A DNA stretch of 64,000 bases, taken from NCBI RefSeq assembly GCF_019492055.1, contig NZ_JAICBX010000002.1, positions 372,001 through 436,000 of the forward strand, given 5' to 3'. Source of the stretch: Flavimaribacter sediminis (GTDB lineage: Bacteria > Pseudomonadota > Alphaproteobacteria > Rhizobiales > Rhizobiaceae). A model generated the notes under the pieces. The model did no database searches. It was given only the letters and a program-made list of their open reading frames with translations, and was not told where the DNA came from. Shown here in pieces: positions 62,453 through 64,000 of the stretch. A program made the position numbers and the translations under genes. How positions within the stretch are numbered: position 1 is the first letter of the stretch; the number at the start of each line of letters is the position of its first letter.

Positions 62453-63475
62453 ATGACACTTGGCAGCTACATCGGGCGTCGTCTGTTGATGCTGGTGATC
62501 ATCCTTGCAGGGGTGATCACCATCACCTTTTTCCTGAGCCGCGTGCTGCCGGGTTCCCCGGTGGAAATGATGATTGGATATCGGCCGACCGCCGAGGAGA
62601 TCGAAGCAGCCAAGATCGAGCTCGGTCTGGATAAAAGCCTGCCCGTTCAATATCTGTCTTTTCTCGTCGACGCCGCCCGGGGAGATTTCGGGAAGAGCCT
62701 CAGCACCGGCCGGCCGGTGATAGAAGACATCGGGCAACGAGCCGGTGCGACATTGGAACTCACATTCACCTCCATGGTTCTGGTCCTGCTGATCGGCATT
62801 CCTCTCGGCGTAATCTCCGCTGTGAACCGCGAGAAGCCGGCCGACCAGTTTGTCAGGGCGGTCTCCATCGCCGGCGCCGCCTTGCCGGTATTCATGGTCG
62901 GTATCCTGCTGCAGATGTTGTTCGAAGGGCAGCTCGGCTGGTTTCCTCTGCAGGGACGGCTTTCGAGCAGTTTGCTCTTTGATGGCTCGTTTGAGCCGCG
63001 GACGGGTCTTTACGTCATCGACAGCCTAATCGCCGGATCCTGGAGCACATTCTTCGACGCCCTGGCGCATCTCGTACTGCCGGTCGCAACACTGACGCTT
63101 TCGACGCTTCCGCTGGTGACGCGAATTACCCGCAACATGATGATGGAAGTGCTGGAGGAAGAATACATCCGAACAGCTCATGCCTATGGCGTTCGCGCAT
63201 CATACGTCCACTATCGCTACGCGCTTCGGGCGACGCTTATCCCGCTCATCACGGTTGCCGGCCTCACCTATGGCTACATGCTGGGGGGTACGGTCGTCGT
63301 CGAGTTCATATTCGACTGGCCGGGTCTCGGCGGTTATCTCGTTCGCTCCATTTCGCGGAACGACTTTCCCGCCACGGTCGGCGTCACGACGGTGCTCGCT
63401 GCCTCCTATCTTCTCATCAACCTCGTCGTGGATCTACTTTACCACGCCGTCGATCCGAGGCTGCGCAACACATGA
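62453..63475 (+). CDS. ABC transporter permease, DppB type
   Basis: A 340-residue permease beginning GSYIGRRLLMLVIILAGVITITF, the conserved DppB opening. It carries the family motif LGLDKSLPVQYLSFLVDAARGDFGKSL and the coupling loop EEYIRTAHAYGVRASYVHYRY. Six spans are expected. Its stop overlaps the ATG of the following permease. Confidence 0.94.
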   Translation: MTLGSYIGRRLLMLVIILAGVITITFFLSRVLPGSPVEMMIGYRPTAEEIEAAKIELGLDKSLPVQYLSFLVDAARGDFGKSLSTGRPVIEDIGQRAGATLELTFTSMVLVLLIGIPLGVISAVNREKPADQFVRAVSIAGAALPVFMVGILLQMLFEGQLGWFPLQGRLSSSLLFDGSFEPRTGLYVIDSLIAGSWSTFFDALAHLVLPVATLTLSTLPLVTRITRNMMMEVLEEEYIRTAHAYGVRASYVHYRYALRATLIPLITVAGLTYGYMLGGTVVVEFIFDWPGLGGYLVRSISRNDFPATVGVTTVLAASYLLINLVVDLLYHAVDPRLRNT

Positions 63476-64000
63476 GCGATATGTCGGCACATGACCCGGC
63501 CATGATCCAGCCCCGAGGCCTTGCCGCCTTCCTGCGCCGGCGACCGCTGTTCGCGTTCGGCATCGCCGGGCTCGCCACGATCGTGGCCTGCGCTTTGTTC
63601 GCCCCGTTTATCGCGACCCATGATCCGGTCGCCATCAACTTTGCGGACAAGCTCGTTGGACCGTCGGCGGAGCATTTGTTCGGTACCGACAACCTTGGAA
63701 GGGACATCTTCTCGCGCGTCGTCTATGGCGCCCGCACCTCGCTTCTGATCGGAGCGATCGTCACCGCTCTGGCAATTGCGATCGGTGCTCCCCTCGGGCT
63801 ACTGGCCGGTTACTTTGGCGGCAAGACGGATGCTTTCATGATGCGCGGTTGCGATGTGTTTCTCGCATTTCCACCGCTCCTCTTGCCGATCGCGATAACC
63901 GCCGCCATTGGCACCGGCCTTTTGAATGCGATGATCGCGCTGGCGATTTCGTGGTTCCCATGGTACGCGCGCATCATGCGTTCCTCCGTTCTGCGCATAA
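63472..64000 (+). CDS. ABC transporter permease, DppC type (3' truncated by window)
   Basis: The first 176 residues of a DppC-like permease. They show LRRRPLFAFGIAGLATIVACALFAPFIA as first span, the motif EHLFGTDNLGRDIFSRVVYGARTSLLIG, and the start of the coupling loop (ALAISWFPWYARIMRSS). The gene continues beyond the window, where the ATPase subunits (DppD/DppF-like) would be expected. Confidence 0.93.
   Translation, partial: MSDMSAHDPAMIQPRGLAAFLRRRPLFAFGIAGLATIVACALFAPFIATHDPVAINFADKLVGPSAEHLFGTDNLGRDIFSRVVYGARTSLLIGAIVTALAIAIGAPLGLLAGYFGGKTDAFMMRGCDVFLAFPPLLLPIAITAAIGTGLLNAMIALAISWFPWYARIMRSSVLRI

Noticed and set aside
1-64000. CRISPR arrays, tRNA genes or phage modules
   Set aside because: No regularly spaced repeats, cloverleaf-like sequences or phage structural genes were noticed while reading the window.

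Overview
The window looks like a catabolic accessory region of an alphaproteobacterium, most likely Rhizobiales (for example Mesorhizobium, Rhizobium, Ensifer or Aminobacter-type). The reasons are the high G+C, tightly overlapping ATGA/TGATG gene junctions, the abundance of sugar-type ABC importers, and the mix of MocR, IclR, DeoR, LacI and GntR regulators. No rRNA, tRNA, CRISPR array or phage genes were seen. About 51 intact or edge-truncated protein genes are supported. They fall into a chain of import-plus-enzyme cassettes with seven different uptake systems.

Layout. (1) 1-6.6 kb: two short-chain dehydrogenases (SDR) flanking a polyamine-type (PotABCD-like) ABC importer, with a divergent class III aminotransferase. 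(2) 6.6-7.7 kb: a decayed IS3-family element whose transposase has an internal deletion, frameshifts and a replaced catalytic glutamate. (3) 7.7-19.4 kb: a tripartite tricarboxylate transporter (TctA/TctB divergent from TctC), an IclR regulator, an M24 metallopeptidase-like hydrolase, a three-subunit molybdenum hydroxylase, two luciferase-like monooxygenases and a flavin reductase. This resembles an oxidative pathway for a heteroaromatic compound. (4) 19.5-31.8 kb: a CUT1-type ABC importer with two non-identical ATPases, DhaK and DhaL, an LsrF-like thiolase/aldolase, an aldolase-SDR fusion, a second class I aldolase and a DeoR regulator. (5) 32.5-43.0 kb: a divergent locus pairing degradative HMG-CoA reductase and HMG-CoA lyase with a complete CUT2-type ABC importer and two beta-propeller proteins, one of them fused to a permease. 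(6) 43.1-58.6 kb: two further CUT2 importers with an aldo/keto reductase, an alpha/beta hydrolase, a fused TPP-dependent E1 dehydrogenase, two SDRs and a LacI regulator. Near-identical palindromes lie in front of both importer operons. (7) 59.0-64.0 kb: an agmatinase-family ureohydrolase divergent from a GntR regulator and a dipeptide-type ABC importer that runs off the window.

The most interesting unit is (5). HMG-CoA reductase with the class II catalytic residues and the aspartate expected for NAD use, together with HMG-CoA lyase, is the known route for mevalonate degradation (mevalonate to HMG-CoA to acetoacetate plus acetyl-CoA). Here it is embedded in an operon with a sugar-type ABC importer and lactonase-like propellers. 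I infer a mevalonate or mevalonolactone uptake-and-degradation locus under a MocR-type regulator. Unit (4) is also unusual: its two ATPases carry complementary defects that would fall in one of the two ATP sites. The two importers of unit (6) appear to form a single LacI regulon.
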